From Xenorhabdus miraniensis (GTDB lineage Bacteria; Pseudomonadota; Gammaproteobacteria; Enterobacterales; Enterobacteriaceae), in NCBI RefSeq assembly GCF_002632615.1, contig NZ_NITZ01000035.1:1-21204 (forward strand): a stretch of DNA of 21,204 nt, written 5' to 3'. Of the stretch, positions 20,593 to 21,204 are shown one piece after another; the first letter of the stretch is position 1; every line of letters starts with the position of its first letter. A model generated the notes under the pieces. It searched no databases. It was given only the letters and a program-made list of their open reading frames with translations, and was not told where the DNA came from. The position numbers and the translations under genes are program-made.

Positions 20593-21063
20593 TCACACCT
20601 CCGAAACATTGCTCCAGCTTTTATAATTTACAATTTCTGAAATCATGGACACTGATACTCCATATTTGACAGAAAAACTCTTTAGTCCCAAATCCTTACT
20701 ATCGCGAACATAGCCCCGCCTAATTGCTAATACGTCTTTTGCTTTCAACTTGGCTCTGCTATTGCGTTCACCTGAGCGATCAACATTTGAATTACGCCCC
20801 CTTCTAGATCTATCATTGTTGTTGTCTGCCACGGTTCCAATGGTGAGGTGTTCAGAATTAACGCATGATGGGTTGTCGCATTTATGACGAACCACTTTCC
20901 CTTCAATTTGAGAAAGATTTATTCCGCGACTTTCACAGTAAGCAATGCGGTGAGCATAAAAAGGCTTGCGATTGATGTGCTTTTGACCATAGCCCTTTTT
21001 GTTTATATACCCTTCGTAAATTATGCACTCTCCGTCATATACATCATCAGGATGCTTAGCCAT
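20593..21063 (-). CDS. HNH endonuclease with C-terminal DNA-binding helix-turn-helix (homing type)
   Basis: The protein has 156 residues. The nuclease core is A-H38-R-I-A-Y, then V-V-R-H60-K-C62-D-N-P-S-C67-V-N69-S-E-H72-L-T-I-G-T, then D-N-N-N-D-R, the layout of HNH_3-type phage and homing nucleases. C62 and C67 may bind a structural zinc. Residues 104-150 (A-K-L-K-A-K-D-V-L-A-I-R-R-G-Y...F-S-V-K-Y-G-V-S-V-S-M-I-S-E-I-V) are a helix-turn-helix that would give sequence specificity. It differs from the standard terminase-linked HNH family, of which only a truncated start survives just upstream. It is probably a mobile free-standing nuclease. AGGAAAG precedes the ATG. Confidence 0.88.
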   Translation of the reverse strand: MAKHPDDVYDGECIIYEGYINKKGYGQKHINRKPFYAHRIAYCESRGINLSQIEGKVVRHKCDNPSCVNSEHLTIGTVADNNNDRSRRGRNSNVDRSGERNSRAKLKAKDVLAIRRGYVRDSKDLGLKSFSVKYGVSVSMISEIVNYKSWSNVSEV

Positions 21064-21077
21064 ATTCTTTCCTTACT

Positions 21078-21155
21078 TTAATCATTCAGAATAATTAGAG
21101 TGGTAGTTTTGGGGCAGCCTTGTTTGCGACAGGCTCGGGGGATACGGGGTGGCAT
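21078..21155 (-). pseudogene. Truncated start of the canonical terminase-associated HNH endonuclease
   Basis: A 25-codon frame reads MPPRIPRACRKQGCPKTT, then T-L-I-I-L-N-D and stop. The first 18 or so residues match the start of the HNH endonuclease that normally precedes terS in lambda-like phages (pattern M-P-x-R-I-P-R-x-C-R-x-x-G-C-P-x-T-T, known from memory). The nuclease core that should follow is absent. The canonical gene therefore seems cut after its zinc-knuckle-like start, with the homing-type HNH gene beginning 15 bases after the stop. A GGGGTG ribosome-like site, within a GGGGTG/CACCCC inverted repeat, precedes it. Bases 21156-21204 show no other feature. Confidence 0.65.
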
Positions 21156-21204
21156 ATCACCACACCCCACGATAGAGGGAAGCGTGATACAGTTTCCCGC
21201 CGGG

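Noticed and set aside
21147..21168. cos or pac site at the GGGGTG/CACCCC inverted repeat
   Set aside because: The repeat is short and nothing else in the remaining 50 bases supports a packaging site.
1..21204. CRISPR arrays, tRNA or rRNA genes
   Set aside because: No regularly spaced repeats or cloverleaf-like sequences were seen on either strand.

Overview
The window is a stretch of a temperate, lambda-like siphophage genome, most likely a prophage in a member of the Enterobacterales. The best guess is an AT-leaning genus such as Providencia, Proteus, Xenorhabdus or Photorhabdus, but the host call is weak. It rests on the lambda-type minor tail proteins, the P22-type antirepressor domains and the general protein style. 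Almost everything is on the minus strand, so the phage reads from right to left.

Right half (21204 to 8156), packaging and virion assembly in standard order: a truncated canonical HNH gene, a second HNH endonuclease with its own DNA-binding tail, small and large terminase, portal, MuF-like head protein, scaffold, major capsid protein, head-tail connector, head closure, neck protein, tail terminator, tail tube, two tail assembly chaperone ORFs, and a 956-residue tape measure. The chaperone pair carries a textbook -1 slippery heptamer (A AAA AAC) that joins the two ORFs in frame. Most genes are spaced by 1-3 bases or overlap by ATGA. Intrinsic-terminator hairpins recur between them, which implies that late transcription is antiterminated.

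Middle (8100 to 1232), an accessory block of almost 7 kb inserted between the tape measure and minor tail gene M, which are normally adjacent. It is visibly more AT-rich. It holds two lipoproteins, a two-pass zinc-ribbon membrane protein with an internal duplication, a P22 immI-like switch, an unknown gene followed by a TPR/HEPN-like gene pair, and a small plus-strand gene with its own promoter. The immI-like switch has two divergent Arc/Mnt-type ribbon-helix-helix repressors, an operator array, and two successive antirepressors. The start of each antirepressor is overlapped by a candidate antisense RNA comparable to P22 sar.

Left end (1231 to 1): lambda-type minor tail proteins M and L, and the first 49 codons of the K-like tail-tip peptidase.

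The structural genes build the capsid and tail. The accessory block probably serves lysogeny: the immI-like switch should control release of antirepressors that inactivate a prophage repressor, and the membrane, lipoprotein and HEPN/TPR genes are plausible superinfection-exclusion or defence morons. No tRNA, rRNA or CRISPR array was seen.
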